A stretch of 5,528 nt of DNA. Origin: an uncultured Pseudomonadota bacterium. GTDB lineage: Bacteria; Pseudomonadota; Gammaproteobacteria; Burkholderiales; Thiobacillaceae. The notes beneath the pieces were generated by a model that searched no databases, had not been told where the DNA came from, and saw only the letters and a list, made by a program, of their open reading frames with translations. The stretch spans positions 1 through 5,528 of the forward strand of contig CAISDD010000128.1 in NCBI GenBank assembly GCA_903883985.1, in the 5' to 3' direction. Of the stretch, positions 5,252-5,528 are shown one piece after another (position 1 is the stretch's first letter; each line of letters starts with the position of its first letter). A program made the translations under genes and the position numbers.

Positions 5252-5528
5252 ATGCTGGAAAGTGTCATCGCCGCCGCCCGCGATGTCGGGCGCGAGGAAG
5301 TCATGCCGCGTTACCTCAAGGTCGCGCATGAGCGCAAGGTGGATGGCAGTCTGCTTACCGAGGCCGACCTCGCCGCACAGAGTGCGCTGTTCGAACGGCT
5401 GCGCGCCATCGCGCCCTACCCCATGCTGGGTGAAGAAATGAGCGAGGCGGAGCAGCATGCGGTCTGGAGCCTGGGCAGCGACGGCTTCTGGTGCGTGGAC
5501 CCGATAGACGGCACCAGCAATTTCGTCA
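5252..5528 (+). CDS. Inositol-monophosphatase-family phosphatase, right copy (N-terminal part, cut by window edge)
   Basis: The first 92 residues of a second IMPase-family phosphatase are visible: MLESVIAAARDVGREEVMPR at the start, then TEAD (36-39), GEE (60-62) and WCVDPIDGTSNF (80-91). It is 86 of 92 residues identical to the left copy over this stretch, with the visible metal ligands kept. The rest of the catalytic domain lies outside, so I cannot tell whether this copy is intact. An alternative in-frame ATG at 5171, overlapping the redox gene stop, would add 27 poorly conserved residues over the intercistronic hairpins. No clear Shine-Dalgarno precedes either start. Confidence 0.88.
   Translation, partial: MLESVIAAARDVGREEVMPRYLKVAHERKVDGSLLTEADLAAQSALFERLRAIAPYPMLGEEMSEAEQHAVWSLGSDGFWCVDPIDGTSNFV

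Larger units (their letters stand above)
4559..5528 (+). repeat. Right arm of the large imperfect inverted repeat
   Basis: This is the reverse-complement partner of 3220-4189. It begins at the A of ATGATGCC, so it includes the first two bases (read on the minus strand, the A and T) of the rsmE start codon, and it runs to the window edge. It contains the rsmE/redox divergent promoter region, the complete redox gene and the start of the phosphatase gene. This arm keeps rsmE joined to its own promoter region and ribosome site, so I take it as the ancestral arrangement. Confidence 0.92.

Noticed and set aside
4976..5458. A minus-strand frame of 160 codons across the right redox and phosphatase genes
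   Set aside because: It is the antisense reading of two genes with clear motifs on the plus strand, and an equivalent shadow exists opposite the left copy.
3220..5528. Composite transposon or insertion sequence with terminal inverted repeats
   Set aside because: The arms encode metabolic-type genes and no transposase. No insertion-sequence ends or target-site duplication are visible at the inner boundaries, and the outer ends cannot be seen.

Overview
The window looks like chromosomal DNA of a GC-rich proteobacterium. A betaproteobacterium (Rhodocyclales or Nitrosomonadales type) is my best guess, from the tkt-gap gene pair and the style of the proteins. This placement is inferred from remembered gene orders and was not tested by a search.

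Layout. Positions 1-363 (minus strand) hold the N-terminal third of a class I glyceraldehyde-3-phosphate dehydrogenase (gap). It is preceded by a 118-bp intercistronic gap full of complementary short repeats, and then by a complete transketolase gene (tkt, 482-2470, minus). A 228-bp non-coding stretch (2471-2698) carries a possible tkt promoter and some foldable sequence. Next come two genes that are also on the minus strand: an inositol-monophosphatase-family phosphatase (2699-3496) and, upstream of it, a 184-residue thioredoxin-fold/peroxiredoxin-like protein (3562-4116). Transcription of all four minus-strand genes runs right to left (redox protein, phosphatase, transketolase, GAPDH), so tkt and gap form a central-carbon pair behind the redox/phosphatase pair.

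The striking feature is a large imperfect inverted duplication. Positions 3220-4189 and 4559-5528 are reverse complements of each other over 970 bp with no net indel and about 91% identity by hand count. The right arm reaches the window edge, so the repeat may be longer. Each arm carries a promoter region, the redox gene and the phosphatase gene; the right-hand phosphatase is cut by the window end. Most differences between the redox copies are synonymous, so both copies look functional, and the repeat is unlikely to be an assembly artefact.

The 369-bp spacer (4190-4558) holds the first ~78 codons of rsmE (16S rRNA m3U1498 methyltransferase), cut off before its catalytic SPOUT domain, followed by ~136 bp that I do not recognise. 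The right-hand junction of the repeat falls inside the rsmE start codon. The simplest history is an ancestral divergent pair (rsmE leftwards, redox-phosphatase operon rightwards), with an inverted second copy of the operon, or a close homologue, placed inside rsmE and destroying it.

A second theme is the intercistronic DNA. Between the redox and phosphatase genes (both copies), and again between tkt and gap, there are two pairs of complementary arms in interleaved order (a-b-a'-b'). In the redox/phosphatase case the two copies differ by paired changes that keep both helices. This suggests a selected RNA structure, either pseudoknot-like or two alternative hairpins.
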